Below, piece by piece: positions 50,018 to 59,096 of a stretch of 64,000 nucleotides of DNA. The notes below the pieces were generated by a model, which was not told the DNA's origin, searched no databases, and was given only the letters and a program-made list of their open reading frames with translations. A program made the translations under genes and the position numbers. The stretch is taken from NCBI RefSeq assembly GCF_047314965.1, contig NZ_JBLBVK010000051.1, positions 62,001-126,000 on the forward strand. Reading direction: 5' to 3'. This DNA comes from JAVJUV01 sp047314965 (lineage in GTDB: Bacteria; Pseudomonadota; Alphaproteobacteria; Rhodobacterales; Rhodobacteraceae). Position 1 is the stretch's first letter; each line of letters starts with the position of its first letter.

Positions 50018-50863
50018 ATGAAGGACGATCGCCACCGGATTTTCCCGGACGCCCACGAGGACATCGAGAAGACGCGGGAACTTCCCGACACGCCGCAGAC
50101 GCGGTCACCTGCCTATCGCCTTGCCTTTGCCGACCCGGACTTCCTGTGCCGGGACGAGTTGCGGCCCGTCCGGCTTCAGCTTGAGTTGCTGAAACCCGAG
50201 ATGCTGATGACCGAGTACGGCGTCGAGTCGACGGTGGTTCTGTTCGGAGGCGCGCGCATTCCAGCGCCCGACAAAAAGGCCTCCGCCCGGACCAAGACGC
50301 TGGCAGATCTGAGCCAGTTCTACGATGAAGCACGGACCTTCGCGCGGATCGTCACCGAGCGGTCACTGAAGGAAGGCAAGGGCGAGAACATCATCGTGAC
50401 CGGAGGCGGTCCCGGGGTGATGGAGGCGGGCAACCGTGGAGCAGCCGATGCGGGCGGCGTGTCGATCGGCCTGAACATCGTCCTGCCGCATGAGCAGGCG
50501 CCGAACGGCTATGTCACGCCGGACCTGTCGTTCAACTTCCACTATTTCGGCATCCGCAAGATGCATTTCCTGATGCGCGCCTCGGCCATCGTCGTCTTCC
50601 CTGGCGGGTTCGGAACGCTGGACGAACTGTTCGAGAGCCTGACGCTGATCCAGACCGGACGGATGCACAGGGTGCCATTCCTGCTGTTCGGGCGCGCGTT
50701 CTGGGAGAAGATCATCGACTGGGACGCGCTTGCCGACGCGGGCACGATTTCCGAGGACGATCTGGACCTGTTCCGCTTCGTCGAGACGGCCGAGGAGGCG
50801 CTGGCGGCCATGGATGACTGGCATCACCCGAGGACCAAGCGCGGGGGCATCCCGGGACGCTGA
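50018..50863 (+). CDS. LOG family protein (TIGR00730)
   Basis: A 281-residue protein with a LOG/lysine-decarboxylase-like nucleotide-binding fold. VVLFGGARIPAPDKKAS, TGGGPGVMEAGNRGA and the signature PGGFGTLDELFE are present. Family members hydrolyse nucleoside monophosphates, as in cytokinin activation, but bacterial roles vary. ATG 50018 has AAGGAG 7 bases before it. Confidence 0.92.
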   Translation: MKDDRHRIFPDAHEDIEKTRELPDTPQTRSPAYRLAFADPDFLCRDELRPVRLQLELLKPEMLMTEYGVESTVVLFGGARIPAPDKKASARTKTLADLSQFYDEARTFARIVTERSLKEGKGENIIVTGGGPGVMEAGNRGAADAGGVSIGLNIVLPHEQAPNGYVTPDLSFNFHYFGIRKMHFLMRASAIVVFPGGFGTLDELFESLTLIQTGRMHRVPFLLFGRAFWEKIIDWDALADAGTISEDDLDLFRFVETAEEALAAMDDWHHPRTKRGGIPGR

Positions 50864-50908
50864 CCCGGAAGACCGAAACAAACCAGAACTGCAAAGGGAA
50901 TTTGAAAG

Positions 50909-51145
50909 ATGGGACTGATCGCATTTCTGATCGTCGGCGGCATCGCGGGATGGCTGGCGTCGATCTTCATGAACAAGAGTCAGGGCATCCTGATGAACAT
51001 CGTGGTCGGGATCGTCGGTGCCTATATCGGCGGATTTCTTGGTGGCGCGATCGGGCTGACGGCAACTGGCTTTGTCGGCAGCATTGTCATGGCGACGATC
51101 GGCGCAGTGATACTGTTGTGGGTTCTGGGCAAGGTCAGAACCTAG
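50909..51145 (+). CDS. GlsB/YeaQ/YmgE family small membrane protein
   Basis: A 78-residue protein with three hydrophobic Gly-rich segments (LIAFLIVGGIAGWLAS, NIVVGIVGAYIGGFLGG, VMATIGAVILLWVLG), the family pattern. A good AAGGGAATTTGAAAG site precedes the start. Related proteins are induced by envelope or general stress. Confidence 0.92.
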   Translation: MGLIAFLIVGGIAGWLASIFMNKSQGILMNIVVGIVGAYIGGFLGGAIGLTATGFVGSIVMATIGAVILLWVLGKVRT

Positions 51146-51161
51146 GGACCCTGCCGCCCGG

Positions 51162-52367
51162 TCAGCCGAGCCCGGCCTCGGCGGCGATTTCGGCGCGGCT
51201 CTTGCGAGCGCGCTCGGTGGCGGACTTGAGCTGGCCACAGGCGGCCATGATGTCCTCGCCACGGGGCGTGCGAATGGGCGAGGCATAGCCGGCCTTGTAG
51301 ACGATGTCGGCGAAGGCTTCGATCCGCGACCAGTCAGAGCGCTCATAGGGGGCGCCGGGCCATTCGTTGAACGGGATCAGGTTGATCTTTGCAGGGATGC
51401 CCTGGATCAGCTTGACCAGTCGTCTCGCATCGTCGTCGCTGTCGTTGACGCCCTTGAGCATCACGTATTCGAAGGTGATCCGCTCGGAGTTCGACGCCTT
51501 GGGATAGGCGCGCAACGCATCAAGCAGTTCGGCGATCGGCCAGCGCTTGTTGATCGGCACGAGCTTGTCGCGCACCTCGTCCGTGGTGGCGTGGAAGCTG
51601 ACCGCCAGCATGCAGCCGATTTCCTCGGCGGTGCGGGCGATCTCGGGGACGACGCCGGAAGTCGACAGCGTGATGCGGCGGCGGGAGAGCGCGATGCCCT
51701 CGCCGTCCATCGCGATCTTCATCGCGTCGCGCACCGCTTCGAAGTTGTAGAGCGGCTCGCCCATCCCCATCAGCACGATGTTCGACAGAAGGCGCGGACC
51801 CGTCTCGCCCGTACCCTTGCCGGGTTCGGGCCATTCGCCCAGATCGTCGCGGGCCAGCATGACCTGTCCGATGATCTCGGCCGCGGTCAGGTTGCGCACC
51901 AGCTTCTGCGTTCCGGTATGGCAGAACGAGCAGGTCAGCGTGCATCCGACCTGGCTGGAGATGCAGAGCGTGCCACGATCCTCTTCAGGGATGTAGACGG
52001 TTTCGACCTCGTGCCCGCCGGCGATCCGGACGAGATATTTGCGCGTGCCGTCGGCGCTGACGTGCCGTGAAACGACTTCGGGCAGCGAGATCGAAAATTT
52101 CTCGGCCAGCATCGCGCGATAGTCTTTCGACAGGTTGGTCATCTGGGCGAAGTCGCGGACACCCCAGAAATAGACCCACTGCCAGACCTGGTTGACGCGC
52201 ATCTTGACCTGCTTCTCGGGCGTACCCGCCGCGATCAGGGCGTCGCGCAGACCTTCGCGCGTCAGGCCGACAAGGTTGACCCGGCCATCGCCCGGCGCGT
52301 CCTTGCGCGGGATGGTCACTACGTCCTGTGTGATCGGTGCGGATGCGGTCATCGGCCTGGCTTTCAT
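51162..52367 (-). CDS. rlmN: 23S rRNA/tRNA (adenine-C2) methyltransferase
   Basis: A 401-residue radical SAM enzyme that methylates A2503 of 23S rRNA and A37 of some tRNAs. The cluster motif CTLTCSFC (Cys-x3-Cys-x2-Cys) is at about residue 142. The catalytic Cys in the AACGQL segment near the C-terminus and GMGEPLYNFEAV are intact. An alternative start at 52352 is possible. Confidence 0.96.
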   Translation of the reverse strand: MKARPMTASAPITQDVVTIPRKDAPGDGRVNLVGLTREGLRDALIAAGTPEKQVKMRVNQVWQWVYFWGVRDFAQMTNLSKDYRAMLAEKFSISLPEVVSRHVSADGTRKYLVRIAGGHEVETVYIPEEDRGTLCISSQVGCTLTCSFCHTGTQKLVRNLTAAEIIGQVMLARDDLGEWPEPGKGTGETGPRLLSNIVLMGMGEPLYNFEAVRDAMKIAMDGEGIALSRRRITLSTSGVVPEIARTAEEIGCMLAVSFHATTDEVRDKLVPINKRWPIAELLDALRAYPKASNSERITFEYVMLKGVNDSDDDARRLVKLIQGIPAKINLIPFNEWPGAPYERSDWSRIEAFADIVYKAGYASPIRTPRGEDIMAACGQLKSATERARKSRAEIAAEAGLG

Positions 52368-52410
52368 GGATCAGACGCGGGATATAGGCGATCACGCAGG
52401 AATTGCCAAA

Positions 52411-52436
52411 GAAAAACGGCAGAAAGTTCTGCCGTT
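52411..52436 (-). terminator. terminator of the IalB-like gene
   Basis: AACGGCAGA (52415-52423) pairs with TCTGCCGTT (52428-52436) around a 4-base loop. On the minus strand the stem runs into TTTTTC. It stands 39 bases beyond the gene's stop codon. Confidence 0.82.
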
Positions 52437-52475
52437 CCCATGGTTCCAGAAAGGTTCTCCGCCTCGAGGCGCGCG

Positions 52476-53003
52476 TTACTGTGCGCAGCGCGCTTCGGCG
52501 TCTTCGATCATCGCGGTCGCGCCGAGAAGCGAGAACGTGTCCTTGGTCTGGGTGCCGCGCGAAGAGCGCGCCGTGACCACTGCGTCCGAGCCACGCTTGA
52601 GCGCAGTCACGATCTTGGCGTCGTCGGCGGGCGTCGCCGGCCAGGCGTACTCGCCCTCGGTGAACAGTTCGAACGTCGTACCACCCACTTCCATCGTCGC
52701 CGTAGACCCGTCGGCGAACGGATAGCCCCCGGTGAAGCTGACCTCACCGGCAATGTTCTGCTGGGGTCGATAGGTCACGAAAAGAAGAACATCGCCTCGA
52801 CGGACCGACACTTCACGCCCGTCGCGCGTGTTGACCGTGCTTTTCGGCGCCGTGACGGCCCAGCATTCCTTGGGATCATTTCCCTCGAACACGGCCCAAT
52901 CGGTATCCGCCGCAACGCGGTTGGTTTCTTCCTGGGCCAAAACCGGGCCGGTGCCCAGCATCAAGGCTGCCAGTGCTGTGTAAACCCCTGCTACTTTCGT
53001 CAT
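52476..53003 (-). CDS. invasion-associated locus B (IalB)-like periplasmic protein
   Basis: A 175-residue exported protein with a signal peptide ending TGPVLAQ (about residue 23). The mature part has the IalB pattern: DWAVFEGNDPKECWAVTAPKS, RRGDVLLFVTYRP, GEVSFTGGYPF and a C-terminal AEARCAQ. Two cysteines may pair. ATG 53003 is supported by AGGCAGG and the signal peptide. Function in free-living bacteria is unknown. Confidence 0.85.
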   Translation of the reverse strand: MTKVAGVYTALAALMLGTGPVLAQEETNRVAADTDWAVFEGNDPKECWAVTAPKSTVNTRDGREVSVRRGDVLLFVTYRPQQNIAGEVSFTGGYPFADGSTATMEVGGTTFELFTEGEYAWPATPADDAKIVTALKRGSDAVVTARSSRGTQTKDTFSLLGATAMIEDAEARCAQ

Positions 53004-53159
53004 CTTCCTGCCTTTTACCTCTGACCCGGCGCCCTGTCTTCGCACGCTGCCGGGGCGGATGATGCCCCTGTCCCTCCGCAGATGAATAACGTATCTGAGC
53101 GGATGGATGAAACCCCCCTCTGGCGGAAAATCGCCGTGAACGCAAAAGAGGTCGAACCC

Positions 53160-54152
53160 ATGACACGTCCCGTCCCCATGGCTGAAGTCCATAGAGGCGA
53201 TTTTCTGGAGTCCGTACACCTTGGCCATGCCGTTGTCGCACGCGCTGACGGAAGCCTCGAACGGGTCTGGGGAGACCCGGATCTGGTGGTTCTGCCAAGG
53301 TCTTCGATCAAGATGATCCAGGCACTACCGCTGATGGAGAGCGGCGCCGGGGCGAACTTGCGGGGCGAGCAACTGGCGCTGGCCTGTGCCTCGCATGCCG
53401 GCGAAAAACGCCATGTGGAGACCGTTGCCGCGTGGCTGGAGGCATTGGGGCTGGACGAACATGCGCTGTGCTGCGGACCTCAGCCGTCGCGTGACCCGGC
53501 CTTGTTCGAAGAAATGATTCGCCGGGGAGAAGCGCCGACACGGATGCACAACAACTGCTCGGGCAAACACACGGGCTTCCTGACCCTGGCGCGGCACCTG
53601 GGCGCGGGGCTCGACTATGTCGATCCGGAGCACCCGGTGCAGAAAGCCGTAAAGGAGGCCTTCGAGGACGTGACCGGGCAGCCAAGTCCAGGTTTCGCCA
53701 TCGACGGCTGTTCGGCCCCGAACTATGCGACCACGCTGGCCGGGCTCGCGCGCGCCATGGCGCGGTTCGCCGATTCGGGCAAGGGCAGTGGCGCGCGGGA
53801 CAGGGCGGCGGCGACTCTGCGCGACGCGATGATGAAACACCCGGAATGGATGTCCGGCAAGGGCAAGGCCTGCGCCGAGATCATCACCGCCGCCGACGGG
53901 CGCGCGGTGGTCAAGACCGGTGCGGAGGGCGTCTATATCGCCATCCTGCCAGAGCTTGGGCTCGGGATCGCGCTGAAGATCGCCGACGGCGCGGGACGCG
54001 CCTCGGAGCTGGCCATCGTCGGACTCCTCGTGCGCCTCGGGGTTCTGGACGCGGACCATCCCGTCGTCTCTCGCTACATGCAGCGCCCCGTGCTCAACTG
54101 GGCCGGGCTGACCACCGGGTTCGAACGAGCGGCTCCCGGCATGCTGAGCTGA
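53160..54152 (+). CDS. rhizobial-type (class 3) L-asparaginase
   Basis: A 330-residue enzyme of the AnsA/ReAV type, unrelated to classic bacterial asparaginases. The serine-lysine pair is in LPRSSIKMIQALP, and the Cys-rich motifs CASHAGEKRHVE, NNCSGKHTGFL and DGCSAPNYA match the family's zinc and active site. It hydrolyses asparagine to aspartate. ATG 53160 follows AGAGG and gives the family N-terminus (PMAEVHRGDFLES). Confidence 0.9.
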   Translation: MTRPVPMAEVHRGDFLESVHLGHAVVARADGSLERVWGDPDLVVLPRSSIKMIQALPLMESGAGANLRGEQLALACASHAGEKRHVETVAAWLEALGLDEHALCCGPQPSRDPALFEEMIRRGEAPTRMHNNCSGKHTGFLTLARHLGAGLDYVDPEHPVQKAVKEAFEDVTGQPSPGFAIDGCSAPNYATTLAGLARAMARFADSGKGSGARDRAAATLRDAMMKHPEWMSGKGKACAEIITAADGRAVVKTGAEGVYIAILPELGLGIALKIADGAGRASELAIVGLLVRLGVLDADHPVVSRYMQRPVLNWAGLTTGFERAAPGMLS

Positions 54153-54155
54153 CGG

Positions 54156-55019
54156 TCAGCCGGCGACGAACTCGTCGCGGCTGTAACCCTGCAGGAACAG
54201 GAGCGCCGTCAGATCGGCATGGTCGATGCGCACAGGCGCGGCGGCCGCGACAACAGGCTTTGCGTGCAGAGCGACGCCGATACCTGCCAGTTCGATCATG
54301 CCGAGGTCGTTGGCGCCGTCACCGACCGCGATCGCGTCGGCCGGGTCTGGCGAAAGCTCCTGCAACGCCTGCACTTTCGCTTCCCGTCCGAGAATCGGCC
54401 GCGCGACCTCGCCGGTCAGGACGCCGTTTTCTTCGATGAGCGTGTTCGCGCGGGTCTCATGGAAGCCAAGCCGCTGGGCGATCCTGCCGGTGAACTGAAC
54501 GAAACCGCCCGAGACGAGCGCCGTCCGTGCGCCGTTGGCATTCATGGTGCGCACCAGAGCTTCTCCGCCCGGTGCGAGGGTGATCCGGCTTTCGATCACC
54601 TTGTCGATGATTGACGACGAGAGACCCCGGAGAAGCCCGACCCGTTCGGTCAGCGCCGCCTCGAAATCCAGCTCGCCGTTCATCGCGCGGGCCGTGATGT
54701 CGGCGACTCGGGCGCCCACTCCAGCCTCGTCGGCCAGTTCGTCAATGCATTCCTGTTCTATCATCGTGGAATCCATGTCGGCGATCAGAAGCGACTTGCG
54801 GCGGTTATCGGCCGCAAGGCAGTTCACATCGACACGCATGCCGGCGAGATCGGCCTGAACCTGCGTCAGATTTCCGGGCCGGGCGGCAACCGGAAATTCG
54901 GCCGCCTCGTCGGGAGACAACCAGACTGCATCGCCAACGGCGCCCCAGGCGCCCTGAAGGCTGGCGACAAGCGCGGGATCGAGTGCCGAGGGCGGCGCGA
55001 TGAGTGAAATGACGTACAT
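54156..55019 (-). CDS. serB: phosphoserine phosphatase
   Basis: A 287-residue HAD enzyme that makes serine from phosphoserine. Motif I DMDSTMIEQECIDEL (nucleophile Asp), TALVSGGF and GDGANDLGM are intact; the first 80 residues form an ACT-like N-terminal domain. ATG 55019 is used because an in-frame start further upstream would run antisense into serC. It is divergent from serC, with 139 bases between them. Confidence 0.95.
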   Translation of the reverse strand: MYVISLIAPPSALDPALVASLQGAWGAVGDAVWLSPDEAAEFPVAARPGNLTQVQADLAGMRVDVNCLAADNRRKSLLIADMDSTMIEQECIDELADEAGVGARVADITARAMNGELDFEAALTERVGLLRGLSSSIIDKVIESRITLAPGGEALVRTMNANGARTALVSGGFVQFTGRIAQRLGFHETRANTLIEENGVLTGEVARPILGREAKVQALQELSPDPADAIAVGDGANDLGMIELAGIGVALHAKPVVAAAAPVRIDHADLTALLFLQGYSRDEFVAG

Positions 55020-55158
55020 GGGACCCGAAAGTTCGAAAGCGACGGTTTCAAGCGCCTTACCGTCATTTCTGCACTTGCGAAAGCCCTTCGCCGAGAGTAT
55101 TGGCGGCGGTGGGACACCCCTCCCCAACGAGGGGCGCTTATCTGGAAGGATAGCATCG

Positions 55159-56313
55159 ATGGTTACGAACACCCCGGCATCGCGGCCGGTCAATCCCCGG
55201 TTCTCTTCTGGCCCCTGTGCCAAACCCCCCGTTTTCACGCTTGAGTCTCTTTCCGACGCGCCTTTGGGCCGGTCGCATCGCGCCGCTGTCGGCAAGGCCA
55301 AGCTGAGCGCCGCGATCGAGCGGACGCGGGATATCCTCGGCATTCCCGCCGATTACCTGATCGGCATCGTGCCGGCGTCGGACACCGGCGCGGTCGAGAT
55401 GGCGATGTGGAATCTTCTGGGCGCGCGGCCCGTCGAGATGCTGGCTTGGGAAAGCTTCGGCGCGGGCTGGGTGACGGATGTCGTCAAGCAGCTGAAGCTG
55501 GATGCCAAGGTCACCACCGCCGAGTACGGCGAGATCGTCGATCTTGCCGCAGTGGACTGGGACCGCGACGTGGTTTTCACCTGGAACGGCACGACCTCTG
55601 GCGTGCGCGTACCTGACACGTTCGAGATCCCCGCTGACCGCGAGGGCCTCACGATCTGCGACGCGACCAGCGCCGCCTTCGCGCAGCGCCTGCCATGGGA
55701 CCGTCTGGATGCCGTCACCTACTCCTGGCAGAAGGTGCTGGGCGGCGAGGCGGCGCATGGGATGCTGATCCTCAGCCCCCGTGCCGTGGAACGCCTTGAA
55801 AGCTATACCCCTGCCTGGCCACTTCCGAAGATCTTCCGCATGACGAAGGGCGGCAAGATCATCGAGGGCATTTTCAAGGGCGAGACGATCAACACGCCGT
55901 CGATGCTGTGTGTCGAGGATTACCTCGTTGCACTGGACTGGGCGGAAAGCGTGGGCGGGCTCGACGGGCTGATCGCCCGGGCGGATGCCAATGCGAAGGT
56001 GCTTTGGGATTTCTGCGCCGCGCGCGACTGGATCGCGAACCTGGCGACGGAGGATGCAATCCGGTCGAACACGAGCGTCTGCCTCAAGTTCACCGATCCC
56101 CGGATCGTGGACGGCGCGGCCTTTGCCAAGGCTGTCGCCAAGCGGCTGGAGGCCGAAGGCGTGGCGCTGGACATCGGCGCGTATCGCGATGCCCCCGCCG
56201 GCCTGCGCATCTGGTGTGGCGCCACGGTCGAGACCTCGGACCTGGAGGCGCTTTGCCCCTGGATCGACTGGGCTTTCGAAGCCGAGATCGCCGCGCAGTC
56301 GCAAGCCGCCTGA
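55159..56313 (+). CDS. serC: phosphoserine aminotransferase
   Basis: A 384-residue PLP enzyme converting 3-phosphohydroxypyruvate to phosphoserine. It belongs to the alphaproteobacterial/Methanosarcina-type SerC: VNPRFSSGPCAKPP at the start, MWNLLGARPVEML, and the PLP Lys in TYSWQKVLGGEAAHGM. ATG 55159 has GGAAGGA in front. serA follows 72 bases downstream. Confidence 0.94.
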   Translation: MVTNTPASRPVNPRFSSGPCAKPPVFTLESLSDAPLGRSHRAAVGKAKLSAAIERTRDILGIPADYLIGIVPASDTGAVEMAMWNLLGARPVEMLAWESFGAGWVTDVVKQLKLDAKVTTAEYGEIVDLAAVDWDRDVVFTWNGTTSGVRVPDTFEIPADREGLTICDATSAAFAQRLPWDRLDAVTYSWQKVLGGEAAHGMLILSPRAVERLESYTPAWPLPKIFRMTKGGKIIEGIFKGETINTPSMLCVEDYLVALDWAESVGGLDGLIARADANAKVLWDFCAARDWIANLATEDAIRSNTSVCLKFTDPRIVDGAAFAKAVAKRLEAEGVALDIGAYRDAPAGLRIWCGATVETSDLEALCPWIDWAFEAEIAAQSQAA

Positions 56314-56385
56314 CACCGATCCTGCAAGACATTCCGGGGCCGCGCTTGGCCCCGCCTTTCCCCCATTTGAGAAGGATTGCCTGAG

Positions 56386-57981
56386 ATGGCTCCCAAGGTA
56401 CTTGTATCCGACAAACTCTCCGAAACCGCCGTTCAGATCTTCCGCGATCGCGGCATCGACGTGACGTTCGACCCCTCCATCGGCAAAGACAAGGACAAGC
56501 TGCTGGAAGTGATCGGCGAGTACGACGGCCTTGCCATTCGCTCGGCCACCAAGGTCAGCGACAAGGTGCTGGCCGCCGCGACGAACCTGAAGGTGATCGG
56601 CCGGGCCGGGATCGGAGTCGACAACGTCGATATCCCCGCTGCCTCGAAGAAGGGCGTGATCGTTATGAACACGCCGTTCGGCAACTCGATCACCACCGCC
56701 GAGCACGCCATTGCCATGATGTTCGCCGTGGCCCGGCAAATCCCCGAGGCCAGCACCTCCACTCACGCCGGCAAGTGGGAAAAGTCGCGTTTCATGGGCG
56801 TGGAATTGACCAGCAAGACACTGGGCGTGGTCGGAGCGGGCAACATCGGCTCGATCGTCATCGACCGGGCGCACGGCCTGCATATGAAGGTGATCGCCTA
56901 TGATCCGTTCCTGTCCGAAGAGCGCGCCGACAAGCTGGGCGTAGAGAAGGTAGAACTGGACGAGCTTTTCGGCCGTTCCGATTTCATCACATTCCATGTG
57001 CCGCTGACCGACAAGACGCGGAACATCCTCTCGGCCGAGGCCATCGCCAAGCTGAAGCCGGGCGTCCGGATCATCAACTGCGCGCGCGGCGGCCTCGTGG
57101 ACGAGGAGGCCCTTGCCCATGCACTGAAGGAAGGCAAGGTCGCCGGAGCCGCGTTTGACGTGTTTGCCGTGGAGCCCGCAACGGACAGCCCGCTGTTCAA
57201 CCTGCCGAACGTCGTGGTCACGCCGCACCTTGGCGCATCCACGACCGAAGCCCAGGAAAACGTGGCGCTGCAGGTGGCCGAGCAGATGGCGGACTACCTG
57301 CTGACGGGGGCCGTGCAAAACGCGCTGAACATGCCGTCGGTCACCGCCGAAGAAGCCAAGGTCATGGGACCGTGGGTGAAGCTGGCGGGGCATCTGGGGT
57401 CGTTCGTCGGGCAGCTCACCGACGAGCCGATCCGGGCGATCAACATCCTCTACAACGGCGAAGTATCCAAGATGAATACCGCCGCCCTGAATGCCGCTGC
57501 GGTCGCGGGGATCATGAAGGCGACGAACCCGGACGTGAACATGGTCTCGGCCCCGGTCATCGCGAAAGACCGTGGAGTGAAGATCTCGACCACGACGCAG
57601 GAAAAGAGCGGCGTGTTCGACGCCTACATCAAGCTGACCGTCGTGACGGACCAGCGCGAGCGCTCCATCGCCGGGACGGTCTTCAGCGACGGCAAGCCGC
57701 GGTTCATCCAGATCAAGGGCATCACGATCGATGCCGAAATCGGCGAGCACATGCTTTACACCACGAACGAGGACGTGCCCGGCATTATCGGCGCGCTTGG
57801 TCAGACGATGGGGTCGAACGGTGTGAACATCGCGAACTTCACGCTGGGGCGCAGCGCCAAGAACGGTGATGCCATCGCGCTCCTGTATGTCGACGAACCG
57901 GTGCCGGCCGTTGCGATCGAAGCGTTGAAGGCGACGGGCCTGTTCCAGCAGGTGCGCCCGCTGAGTTTCGACATGGCCTGA
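56386..57981 (+). CDS. serA: D-3-phosphoglycerate dehydrogenase
   Basis: A 531-residue enzyme, first of the serine pathway. The NAD motif is GVVGAGNIGSIV; catalytic residues are in NCARGGLVDEEAL (Arg), the Glu in the AVEP segment and PHLGAST (His). It is the long form with an intervening ASB domain and a C-terminal ACT domain (DVPGIIGALGQTMGSNGVNIANF) that binds serine. Preceded by AAGGA. A GC hairpin (58007-58037) follows without a T-run. Confidence 0.97.
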   Translation: MAPKVLVSDKLSETAVQIFRDRGIDVTFDPSIGKDKDKLLEVIGEYDGLAIRSATKVSDKVLAAATNLKVIGRAGIGVDNVDIPAASKKGVIVMNTPFGNSITTAEHAIAMMFAVARQIPEASTSTHAGKWEKSRFMGVELTSKTLGVVGAGNIGSIVIDRAHGLHMKVIAYDPFLSEERADKLGVEKVELDELFGRSDFITFHVPLTDKTRNILSAEAIAKLKPGVRIINCARGGLVDEEALAHALKEGKVAGAAFDVFAVEPATDSPLFNLPNVVVTPHLGASTTEAQENVALQVAEQMADYLLTGAVQNALNMPSVTAEEAKVMGPWVKLAGHLGSFVGQLTDEPIRAINILYNGEVSKMNTAALNAAAVAGIMKATNPDVNMVSAPVIAKDRGVKISTTTQEKSGVFDAYIKLTVVTDQRERSIAGTVFSDGKPRFIQIKGITIDAEIGEHMLYTTNEDVPGIIGALGQTMGSNGVNIANFTLGRSAKNGDAIALLYVDEPVPAVAIEALKATGLFQQVRPLSFDMA

Positions 57982-58114
57982 TCATCCCCGGGAGACGATT
58001 TCCCGACTGCGCGCTTCCCCAGCCGGGTGGCGCGCAGTACCGTTTCGGGAGCAAATTTCCAATTTTCACCGCTTCACTCTGGCGACGGAATCAGAACGGC
58101 ATTATTGCAGGCCC

Positions 58115-58864
58115 ATGATATATGCCATTGGGGATATCCACGGTCAGCTTGCCGGACTTCAGCATGCGCATGACCTGATCGCGGCCGACAAGGCCGCGCA
58201 TGGCGTGCCCCATGCGGCGGTGGTCCATCTGGGCGATCTCGTGGACCGGGGGCCGGACAGCCGCGGCGTGCTAGACTTTCTGATCCGGGGCCGCGATATC
58301 GGTGAGGACTGGGTGGTTCTGCGCGGAAATCACGACCAGTTGTTCCTCGACTTCCTTGAAGGATCGGACGGTGACGACCCGCATCTGAAACCGGGCGTCA
58401 CATGGCAAAGCAACGTGATGGGCGGTGAGGCGACGTTGTCCTCGTACGGTGTTGCCAAACGGATGATCGAGCGCCGCTCGGCCTACGAGGCTCGGGCGCG
58501 GGCTGCAGTTCCCGAGGCCCACCGCAACTTCCTCGGGAGCCTGCCGTTCTGGTTCAGGGCCGACGGCCTTCTTTTCGTCCATGCGGGGGTCCGGCCCGGC
58601 TTTCCGATCGAGGCGCAGGACGAGGACGACCTGATGTGGATCCGGAACGATTTTCTCTGGCATATGGGGCCGCACGAGACGCTGATCGTTCACGGGCATA
58701 CCCCGGTCGAGGAGCCAACCCACTATGGCAACCGCATCAACATCGATTGCGGCGCCGGCTGGGGTAACGAGTTGGTGCCCGTCGTCCTGGACAACGGTGC
58801 CTGTTTCGCGCTGACGACCGATGGGCGGGTTCCCGTCAAGGCTCCCGACCAGTACTACCAATAA
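58115..58864 (+). CDS. serine/threonine protein phosphatase-like metallophosphoesterase
   Basis: A 249-residue calcineurin-like phosphoesterase. Metal-binding motifs are complete: GDIHGQ, GDLVDRGPDS, RGNHDQ, HAGVRPG and HGHTPVEEP. It is closest in form to small bacterial PrpA-type protein phosphatases or ApaH-like enzymes. Substrate unknown. Confidence 0.92.
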   Translation: MIYAIGDIHGQLAGLQHAHDLIAADKAAHGVPHAAVVHLGDLVDRGPDSRGVLDFLIRGRDIGEDWVVLRGNHDQLFLDFLEGSDGDDPHLKPGVTWQSNVMGGEATLSSYGVAKRMIERRSAYEARARAAVPEAHRNFLGSLPFWFRADGLLFVHAGVRPGFPIEAQDEDDLMWIRNDFLWHMGPHETLIVHGHTPVEEPTHYGNRINIDCGAGWGNELVPVVLDNGACFALTTDGRVPVKAPDQYYQ

Positions 58865-59096
58865 GCTTCCCCTCGCGGCGTCCGGTTGTTCTGGCAGCTC
58901 GGGGCGACTGGCGGCACACCCCACGAGGGTTCGCGGGGCGGTATCCAGCGGCGGCGAGATCAGAGCCGTCATTCTTCAATTCTTGCGGGAATGTCGCGAA
59001 AGCGAACCGGTGTGACGCAATCGGAGTGGTTTCATTCGAGGCGTCACAGCTATGCGCGCGGAGATACTTCCAGCCCTGGCACGAAAGGGAATCCCC

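Noticed and set aside
55138..57750. Open frame of 870 codons on the minus strand
   Set aside because: It is antisense to serC and serA, both clearly coding, and matches no family pattern.
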